Positions 24,499 to 33,367 of a DNA stretch of 64,000 bases are shown piece after piece. The notes beneath the pieces are model-generated. The model ran no database searches, was not told the DNA's origin, and was given only the letters and a program-made list of their open reading frames with translations. The first letter of the stretch is position 1. Each line of letters starts with the position of its first letter. The position numbers were made by a program, and so were the translations under genes. The DNA comes from Nocardia ninae NBRC 108245 (GTDB lineage Bacteria > Actinomycetota > Actinomycetes > Mycobacteriales > Mycobacteriaceae), in the NCBI RefSeq assembly GCF_007990755.1, contig NZ_BJXA01000012.1:62001-126000 (forward strand). Direction: 5' to 3'.

Positions 24499-25956
24499 AT
24501 GGGCGCCGTTGATTGGCTGCGCACCACAACCCCGGGGCTGCTTGTGCTCTGCGGGTTGGCGATCGCCGTGTTGCTGTTCGCCATCATCAAGGTCAAGCTG
24601 GAGCCGTTCATCGCGCTGCTGCTCACCGGGCTCGGGCTTGCCCTTGCCGCCGGGCTGCCGGTGTCGAAGATCGTCGGCACCGCGATCAAGGCCGGTGATT
24701 CACTGCTGGAGACCGGCTTCGGCGGCATCCTCGGGCACATCGCGGTGATCATCGGGCTCGGCACGGTGCTCGGCGCGATACTCGAACGCTCCGGCGGCGC
24801 CGACGTCTTGACCGGCAAGCTGCTGAACCTGTTCGGCGAGAAGGGCGCTCCGTTCGCCATGGGCCTGCTCGGGCTCATCTTCGGCATCCCGGTGTTCTTC
24901 GACATCGGCATTTTCGTGCTCGCGCCGCTGATCTATGTGGCCGCCAAGCGCGGTGGCCGTTCGCTGGTGCTGTACGCGATGCCGATGCTCGCGGGTCTGT
25001 CGATGACGCACGCCTTCCTGCCGCCGCACCCGGGCCCGGTGGCCCTGGGCGGGCTGCTCGGCGTCAGCCTCGGCTGGTTGATCCTGATGGGATTCGTCTG
25101 TGGCCTGCCGGGATTCGTGGCCGCGGGCCTCGTGTGGGGCAGCTACATCGGCAAGCGGATACATGTCGAGGTGCCCGACGAGTTCCTGGTGCGCAAGGAA
25201 GACGAGCAGACCGCTCCCGATGAGGGGGAGCGCGTCTCCGGCGGTTCCGGTGGTGTCGCGACCAAGACCGTCACGGTCACCCCGCCTTCGGTCGGGCTGA
25301 TCGGCGCCATCATCGCCATCCCGCTGGTGCTGATCCTGGGCGCCACCTTCGGAACCCAGCTGCTGGACAAGGACTCCCAGCTGCTTCAGGTGCTGACCTT
25401 CTTCGGCACGCCCGCGGTGGCGCTGCTCATCGCGGTGCTGATCGCGTTCTACGTGCTCGGCGTACGGCGCGGATCCACGGTGCAGGAGCTCAGCGAGCTG
25501 ACCGCGGAATCGTTGCGGCCGGTGGGCATGCTGCTGCTGGTGGTCGGCGCGGGCGCCTTCTTCGGAAAGGTCATCTCCGCCACCGGCATCGGCACCGCCT
25601 TGGCGGACACGATGTCCGCGGCCGGGCTGCCGGTGATCGTGCTCGCCTACATCATCAGCTGCGGGCTGCGCATCGCCCAGGGCTCGGCGACCGTCGCGAT
25701 CGTCACCACGGGCGGCATCGTCGCCCCGCTGGTGGCCAGCCACAACTACTCGCAGATGTCGATCGCGTTGATCGCCATGGCCATCGCCGCGGGCTCGATC
25801 ATCCTCAGCCACGTCAACGACGGCGGTTTCTGGATCATCGCGAAGTACTTCAACCTGACCGTCAAGCAGACCCTGCAGACCTGGACCGTGCTCGAAACAA
25901 TCCTGTCCGTGGTGAGTTTCGCGGTCGCGGCGATCTTGTTCGCGATCGTCAGCTGA
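24499..25956 (+). CDS. GntP family gluconate/sugar-acid:H+ symporter
   Basis: A 485-residue permease with about 12-14 membrane segments. GntP landmarks: LLALILTGLGLALAAG-like TM2, ETGFGGILGHIAVIIGLGTVLGAILERSGGA, LGLIFGIPVFFDIGIFVLAPL, SMTHAFLPPHPGPVA, and RIAQGSATVAIVTTGGIVAP. The family transports gluconate, related aldonates or D-serine (DsdX), all compatible with a D-configured amino sugar acid. A loop near residues 225-255 is charged and variable. It starts 9 nt after eda and closes the plus operon. Confidence 0.92.
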   Translation: MGAVDWLRTTTPGLLVLCGLAIAVLLFAIIKVKLEPFIALLLTGLGLALAAGLPVSKIVGTAIKAGDSLLETGFGGILGHIAVIIGLGTVLGAILERSGGADVLTGKLLNLFGEKGAPFAMGLLGLIFGIPVFFDIGIFVLAPLIYVAAKRGGRSLVLYAMPMLAGLSMTHAFLPPHPGPVALGGLLGVSLGWLILMGFVCGLPGFVAAGLVWGSYIGKRIHVEVPDEFLVRKEDEQTAPDEGERVSGGSGGVATKTVTVTPPSVGLIGAIIAIPLVLILGATFGTQLLDKDSQLLQVLTFFGTPAVALLIAVLIAFYVLGVRRGSTVQELSELTAESLRPVGMLLLVVGAGAFFGKVISATGIGTALADTMSAAGLPVIVLAYIISCGLRIAQGSATVAIVTTGGIVAPLVASHNYSQMSIALIAMAIAAGSIILSHVNDGGFWIIAKYFNLTVKQTLQTWTVLETILSVVSFAVAAILFAIVS

Positions 25957-25960
25957 ATCG

Positions 25961-25980
25961 CGCGGACCATCCGGTCCGCG
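25961..25980 (+). terminator. Hairpin after the GntP gene
   Basis: CGCGGACC (25961-25968) pairs with GGTCCGCG (25973-25980) across a 4-nt loop, 4 nt after the stop. It lacks a T tract. Confidence 0.5.
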
Positions 25981-26419
25981 GTGTCGAGCTCCGTTGCGGG
26001 GCCGGACAACTGGTGGCACGGCCGCCCGTCGGAAGCGACGAGCGGTGCCGCCGAGTCCGGCCCCGCTTCGGCGTTTCACCGGAGCGCTGCCGCCGCGCAC
26101 CACGGCTTCCGAGTCTGGTAGCTCGACGTAACGGGGCCAGTTCAGCACGAGTCGGCACCGAGATCTTCGACCGCGACGGCGATGTCTGGACCAAGAGACT
26201 CAGCCGAGCGGAGCAGGCCAGCTGATGCGAGTGGAGACCGACAACGGTCGCCACCTCGCCGACATCCCCTGCGAGGCGGGTTGTGCCTGCGCAGACAAGC
26301 TATTCGGGGTGTCGGGCGGTCACCGATCCGTGGTGCGGGTGGCACCGAATACTTGCCGGGCCCGTGCGGTCTTCCCGTCATCCACAGTTTTGATCATTTC
26401 TCAATACTCAGGAGTAACA
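25981..26419. other. 439-bp stretch without a convincing gene
   Basis: Frames are open on both strands but none has good codon structure or a ribosome site. A plus frame ending at 26225 finishes with plausible protein-like text (GTEIFDRDGDVWTKR) and its TGA overlaps an ATG (26225) that reads on, without a stop, into the secreted protein gene. This may be the remnant of a small gene pair. An AT-richer segment around 26385-26415 probably holds the promoter of the next gene. Confidence 0.4.
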
Positions 26420-27046
26420 GTGCCTGCTATACGCACATCAGGGTCGATCATCGCTACCGTCACAGCTCTGCTGTGTATCGGGACCGGCCTCGCCACCTCG
26501 GTCCACGCAGACCCGCCCGACGCCTCCAGGTGTACAGGCGACAAGGCCCGGAATGCCGACGACAAACCGTTCATCGTCCACTACTGCCTGCTCGCGTCCA
26601 GCGCCGCCCAACGTGCCCATATAGCGGGCGAGGTGACCGTGGCTGCGGCGACCGAAGGCAACGATGGCCGTGGCCGTGCTGGAGGGGAGGCTGATGGAAA
26701 TGCCTCGGCTGCGGCGGAAGCGGCGATCGAGGCCAGCACCGCCGAGGACGCCGCGGCCGCCGCTTCAGATGCGGCCAACTATGCCGCCACTGCGGTCAAC
26801 CTTGCGACCGGGATCGACCTCCCCGATTCGGACGGTGCGCCCCAAAACGAGGACACTGCCATCCGTGCCGCCGCTGCCACCGCGAGAGCCGTTGCACATG
26901 CTGTTCGGTTGACGCGCATCGATGCCAAGAATCCACAGTTGGCCAACACTGCCGCAAGGAAGGAACAGGTAGCGGTCCAAACCTCGCAAGAGTACTTCAA
27001 CGGGAAACCAGAAAATCCGGTGAAGATTACCGAACTGCCTGAGTAA
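26420..27046 (+). CDS. Secreted Ala-rich hypothetical protein
   Basis: A 208-residue protein of unrecognised family. GTG 26420 follows AGGAG by 5 nt and gives a clean Sec signal peptide (IRTSGSIIATVTALLCIGTGLATSVHA, cleavage after VHA near residue 30). The mature part has two Cys residues near its start (SRCTGDKARN and IVHYCLLA) and a long Ala-rich stretch (EAAIEASTAEDAAAAASDAANYAATAVNLATG) likely to be helical. It stands alone between the GntP gene and a monooxygenase gene. Function unknown. Confidence 0.65.
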   Translation: MPAIRTSGSIIATVTALLCIGTGLATSVHADPPDASRCTGDKARNADDKPFIVHYCLLASSAAQRAHIAGEVTVAAATEGNDGRGRAGGEADGNASAAAEAAIEASTAEDAAAAASDAANYAATAVNLATGIDLPDSDGAPQNEDTAIRAAAATARAVAHAVRLTRIDAKNPQLANTAARKEQVAVQTSQEYFNGKPENPVKITELPE

Positions 27047-27187
27047 ACGAGCTAGACGCCATCAAACTCCACACAAGCGCGTGCCCGATACCCGCGAGGC
27101 CGCCGCGGCGACCGCGCGAGGTCCTCGGTGGGTGGGGTCGGTGGGCCGCGGCCTACGCTCGTGACGATCCGAGAGGGAGGAGTCACG

Positions 27188-28288
27188 ATGGCTGAGGCGA
27201 TCATCGTCGGCGGCGGAATCGGCGGGCTGACCACCGCCGTCGCATTGATCCGGCGCGGCTGGACGGTGGAGGTGCTGGAGCGGGCTCCCGAGATCAGCGA
27301 GGTCGGTGCGGGAATTTCGCTGTGGCCGAACGCGCTTCGCGCACTCGATGCCATCGGTCTCGGTGATCAGGTGCGTGCGCGGGCCATCGAGGAAGGCTCG
27401 TCGGGGATCCGGGACAGCTCGGGGCGGTGGCTGTCGCGCATGGATGTCGAAGGGATTCGCGCGCGGTACGGCAGCCCGATCATGATGCACCGCGCCGATC
27501 TGCTGGACATCCTGCTCGCGGCGCTCCCGGAAGCGGTGCTGCGCGCAGGCGTCGCGGTGTCCGAGGCACGGACCGATGGCACCGTCGTGCACTCCGCGGG
27601 TACGTCCACCGGTGACCTGGTCGTCGGCGCCGACGGTATTCGCAGTGTCGTGCGTAGTGCGGTCTGCGGCGACGTTACCCCGCGCTACAGCGGTTACACC
27701 GCTTGGCGGCTGGTGACCACTCCCGCCGAGCCGATCAACGGTTTGGGCGAAACCTGGGGCCGCGGTGAACGTTTCGGCCTCGGCGGGCTCTCCGATGGTC
27801 GGGTCTACTGCTTCGCGGTCGCCAACATGCCCGAGGGCAGGCCCGGTGGCGGCCTGGCCGAGTTGCGCCGCCGCTTCGGTACCTGGCACGAGCCGATCCC
27901 GTCGCTGCTCGCGGCGGCCGAGGAGTCCGCCGTCCTCAAACACGACCTCTACGATCTTCCCGACCTGAAAACCTATGTCGCCGAACACATCGCCCTCGTC
28001 GGCGACGCCGCCCACGCGATGACGCCCAACCTGGGGCAGGGGGCCTGTCAGGCGATCGAAGACGCCGTCATCCTCGCTCGGGTGGCCACCGAGGACGCCG
28101 ACCTGACCAGATACGACCGGGAGCGCAAACCCCGGACCCAAATGATCGTCGCCCGCTCTCGCCACATGGGCACGATCGCGCAGTTGTCGTCGCCGCCGCT
28201 CGTCGCGATCCGTAATGCGGCGCTGCGTCTGGTTCCCACCTCGGCGCAGGCCAAATCCCTTGCGCCGGTGCTCGACTGGACCTGCTGA
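27188..28288 (+). CDS. FAD-dependent monooxygenase (PHBH/3HB6H-like)
   Basis: A 366-residue single-component flavin hydroxylase. The Rossmann motif GGGIGG is at residues 8-13, followed by VGAGISLWPNALRALDAIGL. VGADGIRSVVR is the DG motif, and HIALVGDAAHAMTPNLGQGACQAIEDAVIL the GD motif binding FAD. The family hydroxylates small aromatics using NAD(P)H and O2. ATG 27188 has GGGAGGAG upstream. It stands as a single gene; the substrate is not evident from the neighbours. Confidence 0.88.
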   Translation: MAEAIIVGGGIGGLTTAVALIRRGWTVEVLERAPEISEVGAGISLWPNALRALDAIGLGDQVRARAIEEGSSGIRDSSGRWLSRMDVEGIRARYGSPIMMHRADLLDILLAALPEAVLRAGVAVSEARTDGTVVHSAGTSTGDLVVGADGIRSVVRSAVCGDVTPRYSGYTAWRLVTTPAEPINGLGETWGRGERFGLGGLSDGRVYCFAVANMPEGRPGGGLAELRRRFGTWHEPIPSLLAAAEESAVLKHDLYDLPDLKTYVAEHIALVGDAAHAMTPNLGQGACQAIEDAVILARVATEDADLTRYDRERKPRTQMIVARSRHMGTIAQLSSPPLVAIRNAALRLVPTSAQAKSLAPVLDWTC

Positions 28289-28330
28289 CGTTCGGGCCGC
28301 CGGCTCCGGTCGGTCCCACCCTCGCGGCGC

Positions 28331-29320
28331 TCAATTATGTTCCTGCGCAGGAAAATCGCGCAGCGCGCGGTGGCAGCGAGTGGCCTGGGCGCGCAGGGCG
28401 GTGACCAGTTCCGGCGGGCCGGACAGCAGCGTGAAGTCGATGTCGACCGAGGTGATCATCCAGACGAGGGCGTCGGGGGTCTCCGCACCTACCTGGAGGC
28501 GGCAGGTTTGCGCGTCGACGGGTTCGAGGACGCCCATGCCCGGCCAGATGTTCGGAGTGGCGGCCTCGGCGAAGGTATGCAGCAGGACGGTGGCCTGATA
28601 CGGCCAGGCGCGGGTGGACAGTTGGTGCGAAAGATAGGTGGCGACATCGCCTTCCGGCGGTTCGCGCGGGGTGAAGCGCGGGCCGGTGGGGATGCGCGGG
28701 GTGAGTCGGTCGGCGCGGAAGGTGCGCCAGTCGGCGCGGTCGACGTCCCAGGCCACCAGGTACCAGTGGCGGCTGAAGTGGACGAGAGTGTGTGGTTCCA
28801 CCGTGCGGACGGTGGTAGCTCCGTTGTGGGCGCGGTAGTCGAAGCGGAGGCGCTCGTGGCGTTGGCAGGCCTCGGCGACGGCCATCAAGGTGTCCGGTGC
28901 GACCGCCTCGCCAGGGGTACCGACTCGTACGGTGGCGCCGCGCAAGGTACGGACGCGGTGGCGCAGGCGCGGCGGCAGCACCTGCTCGAGTTTGGTCAGC
29001 GCGCGCAGCGACGACTCTTCGATGCCCGCCACCGTTCCGTCGGACGCGCTGCGCAGGCCGACCGCCACCGCGACCGCCTCGTCGTCGTCGAGCAGCAGCG
29101 GGGGAAGGGCCGCACCCGCGCCGAGGCGGTAGCCGCCGGTGCCCTGGGTGGCGTGCACCGGATAGCCGAGTTCGCGGAGCCGGTCGACATCGCGGCGCAC
29201 CGTGCGGCTGGTGACGTGCAGTCGTTCGGCCAGCTCGGCCCCGGTCCAGTCGCGGTGGGCCTGTAGCAGAGCGAGCAGTCTGAGCAGGCGTGCCGACGTC
29301 TCCAACATGCCATCCAGCAT
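28331..29320 (-). CDS. HTH-WYL domain transcriptional regulator 1
   Basis: A 329-residue regulator with a DeoR-like N-terminal HTH (RLLRLLALLQAHRDWTGAELAERLHVTSRTVRRDVDRLRELGYPV) and a WYL-type domain (LRFDYRAHNGATTVRTVEPHTLVHFSRHWYLVAWDVDRADWRTFRADRL), plus a C-terminal WCX extension. WYL domains sense ligands such as nucleic acid pieces or small metabolites. The start may also be the second Met, 4 residues in. It lies 40 bp behind a second WYL regulator in the same direction. Confidence 0.88.
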   Translation of the reverse strand: MLDGMLETSARLLRLLALLQAHRDWTGAELAERLHVTSRTVRRDVDRLRELGYPVHATQGTGGYRLGAGAALPPLLLDDDEAVAVAVGLRSASDGTVAGIEESSLRALTKLEQVLPPRLRHRVRTLRGATVRVGTPGEAVAPDTLMAVAEACQRHERLRFDYRAHNGATTVRTVEPHTLVHFSRHWYLVAWDVDRADWRTFRADRLTPRIPTGPRFTPREPPEGDVATYLSHQLSTRAWPYQATVLLHTFAEAATPNIWPGMGVLEPVDAQTCRLQVGAETPDALVWMITSVDIDFTLLSGPPELVTALRAQATRCHRALRDFPAQEHN

Positions 29321-29360
29321 GGCAGAGTGTTAGGAACAGGACTGTCCTAAGTGGCGATCG

Positions 29361-30329
29361 CTAGTCGCTGTAGAGTGCGTGCATTCGAGCTGCCGTCTCG
29401 GCCACTCGGGCCCGCAATTCCGGCGGATCGAGCACCTCGGCGTATTCGCCGAGTGGCAGCAGGCCGTGGGCGAGCACCTCGTACGACTCCGAGGGCAAGG
29501 TCAGTTCGACCCAGCCTGCCGCGTCGGGCTCGGACGCCGTGGCCATTGCCTCGGCGATCGCGGCCGGCTCGTTCATCAACCGCAGCAGCCGTAGATGCGT
29601 GGCGGCGATCCGGCAGCGGGCGCGGACCCGCAGCATCGATTGCGCGAAATCGTCGGCGGCCGTGGACCAATGGGCGGGCAGATCGAAATCCGCTGGCCGG
29701 TCGAAGGATTCGCCGGTCGGCTCGGCGGAGATGATTCTGCTGACCCGGTAGGAGCGGATCGCCGTGCCGTCGCGCGCGACCAAATACCAAGTGCCCGCCT
29801 TCATGACCAGGCCGAGGGGGTCGAGCGTGCGGTCGACGACCTTGTCCTTGCGGCCGTAGCGCACCCGCAGCGTGCGGTCGTGCCAGAGTCCGTCGGCGAC
29901 GGTGTTCAGGGTGGGCGTCTCGTCGGGTCGGTGGAACCAGCCGGGCGCGTCGATGTGCACGCGCTCGGCGATTCTGGTTGCGCGGCCGCGTAATTCGGGC
30001 GGCAGGGCGGCCAGCACTTTGAGCTGAGCGGTGGCGAGTACGGTGCCGAGGCCGAGATCGGCTGCCGCACCGGGTAATCCGGCGAGCAGCACGGCGTCGG
30101 CTTCGTCGGTCGTCAAGCCGGTCAGCCGAGTGCGGTAGCCGTCGACCAGGCGCACGCCGCCCGCGCGGCCCGGCTCGCTGTAGACCGGCACGCCGGCGGC
30201 GGACAGCGCCTCGACGTCCCGGTACACGGTGCGCACCGACACCTCGAGTTCCTTGGCGAGCTCGCCCGCCGTGGTTCGGCCGCGGGTTTGCAGGATCAGC
30301 AGCAGCTGCACCAGTCGACTTGCTCGCAT
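29361..30329 (-). CDS. HTH-WYL domain transcriptional regulator 2
   Basis: A 322-residue regulator with the same architecture as its downstream neighbour but clearly diverged. HTH: RLVQLLLILQTRGRTTAGELAKELEVSVRTVYRDVEALSAAGVPV; WYL domain: LRVRYGRKDKVVDRTLDPLGLVMKAGTWYLVARDGTAIRSYRVSRI; C-terminal WCX region. Its start lies 41 bp from the divergent PNPOx-like gene, so it most likely controls that gene and itself. Confidence 0.88.
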   Translation of the reverse strand: MRASRLVQLLLILQTRGRTTAGELAKELEVSVRTVYRDVEALSAAGVPVYSEPGRAGGVRLVDGYRTRLTGLTTDEADAVLLAGLPGAAADLGLGTVLATAQLKVLAALPPELRGRATRIAERVHIDAPGWFHRPDETPTLNTVADGLWHDRTLRVRYGRKDKVVDRTLDPLGLVMKAGTWYLVARDGTAIRSYRVSRIISAEPTGESFDRPADFDLPAHWSTAADDFAQSMLRVRARCRIAATHLRLLRLMNEPAAIAEAMATASEPDAAGWVELTLPSESYEVLAHGLLPLGEYAEVLDPPELRARVAETAARMHALYSD

Positions 30330-30370
30330 CAGTTGAGATTAGTCAGAAAACTGGACAGGAGATGTCAAGG

Positions 30371-30883
30371 ATGGCTCGTATTGTCCTCGATATGGCCACT
30401 TGGAGTGAATTCACCGCAGAAGCACCGCGCATCGCCGAGATCTTCGTTCGCCGACACGCTGCCGCAGGCAACCTGTGCATGCTCGGCACCCTGCGCTCGG
30501 ACGGATTTCCGCGAATCAGTCCGATCGAGCCGCGGCTGTTCGAGGACATGTTGGTGATCGCGGGGATGCCCGGCACCACCAAGTTCCGCGATCTCGCCCG
30601 CGATCCGCGCTTCTGTCTGCACACCGCCACCATGGACACGAACGTCAGCGACGGTGACGCGAAGCTGTTCGGCACCGTGGTGGATGTCCAGGACAAGGAG
30701 GTGCACGTTCGTTTCGCGCAGGACCTGTTCGAGGAGAGCGGGTTCGATATTCGGGGCCAGGAGTTCGACCACTTCTACGTCGCCGACTTGACCAGTGCCT
30801 CGACCGTCGAAGCGGCTGAGGATCACCTGGATATCACCATTTGGAAGCCCGGCGAAGGCGAGCGGGTAGTGCAAAAGCGCTGA
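30371..30883 (+). CDS. Pyridoxamine 5'-phosphate oxidase-like (split-barrel flavin-binding) protein
   Basis: A 170-residue protein with the FMN-binding split barrel: FVRRHAAAGNLCMLGTLRSDGFPRISPIEPRLFEDMLVIAGMPGTTKFRDLARDPRFCLHTAT. Members bind FMN, F420 or heme and act as reductases or oxidases; many are not true PNP oxidases. ATG 30371 is chosen because AGGAG lies 9 nt upstream; ATG 30362 sits directly on that site. The WYL regulator on the other strand is the likely controller. Confidence 0.8.
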   Translation: MARIVLDMATWSEFTAEAPRIAEIFVRRHAAAGNLCMLGTLRSDGFPRISPIEPRLFEDMLVIAGMPGTTKFRDLARDPRFCLHTATMDTNVSDGDAKLFGTVVDVQDKEVHVRFAQDLFEESGFDIRGQEFDHFYVADLTSASTVEAAEDHLDITIWKPGEGERVVQKR

Positions 30884-30893
30884 TGCGCTCGGG

Positions 30894-31580
30894 TCAGTCC
30901 TTGCGGGGCAACCGGTTGAGGACTTCGGTGGCGAGCTGTTGCGGATCGATGCCGAGTGCGCGCAGCGCGGGATGCACGACCTCGTCCTCATGGGCGAGCA
31001 GTCCGAGCATCAGGTGCCCGGTGTCGGCTCTGCTGTTGCTGGTCTTGTGGGCTTCGGTGTCGGCGCGGGCCAATGCGCGCAGCACCAGCGGGGTGAAGCG
31101 CGGGTTGACCGGCGCGGAAGCAGGGTGGGTCGCGACGGCCGCCAAGGCTCGCCGGAGCTTCTCGTGTCCGAGTCCCAGCGCATCGACCGCAGCGGCGATC
31201 GGGGTATCGGGCTCGTCGTCGGCCGTGCTGGTCAGTGCGAGCAACAGGTCGCTCGCCTCGATGTGCGCGTGATTGAGCGCCCGCGCCTCCCGCAGGCTGT
31301 TCTCCAGCGCTTTCCTGGCTTGCTTGGTGAAGGGAATGTTCCCGGACACGCTGTAGTCGGCCGTCCCCGGCGTCAGCGCGATCTGCACCCTGGCCGCGGC
31401 GGGCTCGATGCCCAGCTCCGCCAGCGCACGCGCGGTGGTGGCCGCGGAACCGATCTCGCAGGCGCGGAGGATGGCGAGCAGCATGTGCTCCGGGCCGATG
31501 TAGTCGTGGCCGTGTTCTCGTGCCTCTTCTTGTGTCAGCACGATCACCCGACGGGCCTGATCGGAGAATCTCTCGAACAT
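30894..31580 (-). CDS. Stand-alone Clp N-terminal domain protein
   Basis: A 228-residue protein made of two Clp_N double repeats and nothing more. The first, MFERFSDQARRVIVLTQEEAREHGHDYIGPEHMLLAIL, copies the ClpC N-terminus; a second set (FTPLVLRALARADTEAHKTSNSRADTGHLMLGLLAHEDEVVHPAL) follows. There is no AAA+ ATPase domain, so it cannot unfold proteins itself. Such proteins may be adaptors or competitors for ClpC/ClpP substrate recognition (inference). It faces the PNPOx-like gene tail to tail. Confidence 0.85.
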   Translation of the reverse strand: MFERFSDQARRVIVLTQEEAREHGHDYIGPEHMLLAILRACEIGSAATTARALAELGIEPAAARVQIALTPGTADYSVSGNIPFTKQARKALENSLREARALNHAHIEASDLLLALTSTADDEPDTPIAAAVDALGLGHEKLRRALAAVATHPASAPVNPRFTPLVLRALARADTEAHKTSNSRADTGHLMLGLLAHEDEVVHPALRALGIDPQQLATEVLNRLPRKD

Positions 31581-31704
31581 AGCGACCCCCTTTCGGCCAT
31601 TGGCCGCTGCTATCGATGGTAGTCAACATCCGGAGCCGCTGGTCGATATCAGCGGTGTCGGGTGCCGGACGCGACTACGGCGCGGCAGATCGGGCGCTCG
31701 GCAT

Positions 31705-32934
31705 TCAGTCGCTCTCGGTCAAGGCTCGGAGGCGACGGGTGAGAAAGGCTCGCTCGGCCGAATTCTCGGTGCGGGCGAGCGCCGCGTCGACAGCGACCAC
31801 GGCTTCGCTTGTGCGACCGAGTCGTTCGAGGAGGTCGGCCCGAATCGCGTGGTACAGGTAGTACTTCGCGAGGTCGAGATCGTCGAGCAGCGCGAGCGCG
31901 ACGGCGGGGTCGTCGACTTCGGCGACCGCTACCGCCCGATTGAGCGCGACGATCGGACTCGGCGTCAGCGCGGTCAACTGGTCGTAGAGCTGGATGATCT
32001 GTGGCCAGTCGGTGGCGGCTGCGGTCGGGGCGTCGGTGTGCACGGCGTTGATCGCCGCTTGGATCTGATACGGCCCAGGTTGGTTGCGGCGCAGGCACTC
32101 TCGCACGATCGCGTGACCATCCGCGATGCGTTCGCGGTCCCAGTTGTCGCGGTCTTGTTCCGGCAGCGGGATCAGTGATCCGTCGGCGGCGGTGCGGGCC
32201 GCTCGGCGTGCGTCGGTCAACAGCATGAGGGCGAGCAGCCCGGCGGCTTCCGGTTCGTCGGGCATGAGTTCGGTGAGCAAGCGGCCGAGGCGGATCGCTT
32301 CGGCGCAGAGCTCGGCGCGGGTGAGACTGTCCCCGGCGGTGGCCGTGTGCCCCTCGGTGAAGATCAGATAGATGATCGCGAGGACGGCGTCCAGCCGGGC
32401 CGGCAGGTCGGCGACGGCGGGCACGCGATAGGGGATGCGGGCGTCGCGGATCTTGCCTTTGGCGCGGACAAGTCGTTGCGCCATAGTCGATTCCGAAGTC
32501 AGGAAGGCGTGGGCGATCTCCGCGGTGGTGAGCCCGCCGAGCAGTCGTAAGGTGAGCGCCACCTGGGCGGTGCGGGACAGCGCGGGGTGGCAGCAGGTGA
32601 AGATCAGCCGTAGACGGTCGTCGTGCACCGCACCCTCCTCGGCCGGTTCGCAGTCAGCCTGCAACAGTGCGGCCTGGGCATACTTGTCCGCGCGGGCGGC
32701 TTCCCTGCGGAGTCGATCGATCGCTCGGTGGCGTGCGGTCGTGATGATCCAGCCGGGCGGGCTCGGCGGCAGCCCGTCCGACGGCCAGCGCCGGACCGCC
32801 GCGGTGAACGCGTCCTGCACCGCGTCCTCGGCGACACCGATATCGCCGAAGACGCGGGTCAGGCTCGCGACCGCGCGGCCGTAATGTTCGGCGAACACTC
32901 GCTCGATCGCCGCGGTGGTCACGGGTGCGTTCAT
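31705..32934 (-). CDS. ECF RNA polymerase sigma factor, ECF42/DUF6596 type
   Basis: A 409-residue extracytoplasmic-function sigma factor with a long C-terminal extension. Region 2 ([44 protein letters not shown] with [16 protein letters not shown]) and region 4 ([36 protein letters not shown]) are followed by about 230 residues of TPR-like DUF6596 ([38 protein letters not shown]). ECF42 factors lack a membrane anti-sigma factor and are controlled through this extension. The DGPF partner gene ends directly before its ATG. Confidence 0.92.
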   Translation of the reverse strand: MNAPVTTAAIERVFAEHYGRAVASLTRVFGDIGVAEDAVQDAFTAAVRRWPSDGLPPSPPGWIITTARHRAIDRLRREAARADKYAQAALLQADCEPAEEGAVHDDRLRLIFTCCHPALSRTAQVALTLRLLGGLTTAEIAHAFLTSESTMAQRLVRAKGKIRDARIPYRVPAVADLPARLDAVLAIIYLIFTEGHTATAGDSLTRAELCAEAIRLGRLLTELMPDEPEAAGLLALMLLTDARRAARTAADGSLIPLPEQDRDNWDRERIADGHAIVRECLRRNQPGPYQIQAAINAVHTDAPTAAATDWPQIIQLYDQLTALTPSPIVALNRAVAVAEVDDPAVALALLDDLDLAKYYLYHAIRADLLERLGRTSEAVVAVDAALARTENSAERAFLTRRLRALTESD

Positions 32935-33276
32935 CTAACTGTCGTGCAGTGGCCGGACCTCGATCGGCAGCGTGATCGCCGCGGCCAGCCTGCGACCCCA
33001 CTCCAGGGCTTCGTCGAGATCGGCGGACTGGATGATGGTAAAGCCGCCGATGTGTTCCTTGCCCTCGACGTACGGGCCGTCGGTGACCAGCGCTTCGTCG
33101 TCCTTGACGCGCACCACGGTTGCGGTGCTCGGGGGATGCAGACCGGCGGCGAAGACCCACGCGCCCGAGGACTTCAGATCGTCGTTTACCGCGTCGACAT
33201 CACGCATGATCTCGTCGATATTGTCGGGTACGCCGTCACCGTCGGGTTGGTAGATGCTCAGCAGATATTGCTTCAT
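32935..33276 (-). CDS. YCII/DGPF domain protein paired with the ECF42 sigma factor
   Basis: A 113-residue dimeric alpha-beta barrel protein: KQYLLSIYQPDG, VVRVKDDEALVTDGPYVEGKEHIGGFTIIQSADLDEALEWG and IEVRPL. The DGPY segment is the variant of the DGPF motif that names the family. Genes of this type are almost always next to ECF42 factors and may be their targets or modulators. GAAGGAG precedes ATG 33276, and the TAG abuts the sigma factor ATG, so the two are cotranslated. Confidence 0.9.
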   Translation of the reverse strand: MKQYLLSIYQPDGDGVPDNIDEIMRDVDAVNDDLKSSGAWVFAAGLHPPSTATVVRVKDDEALVTDGPYVEGKEHIGGFTIIQSADLDEALEWGRRLAAAITLPIEVRPLHDS

Positions 33277-33367
33277 CGAAATGCTCCTTCGGACAGGCCG
33301 GCCTGGTGCCGGCTTCACCGACTACACGATCGGGCACCCATCGAATCGACACCTCCGGTGAACTTTT

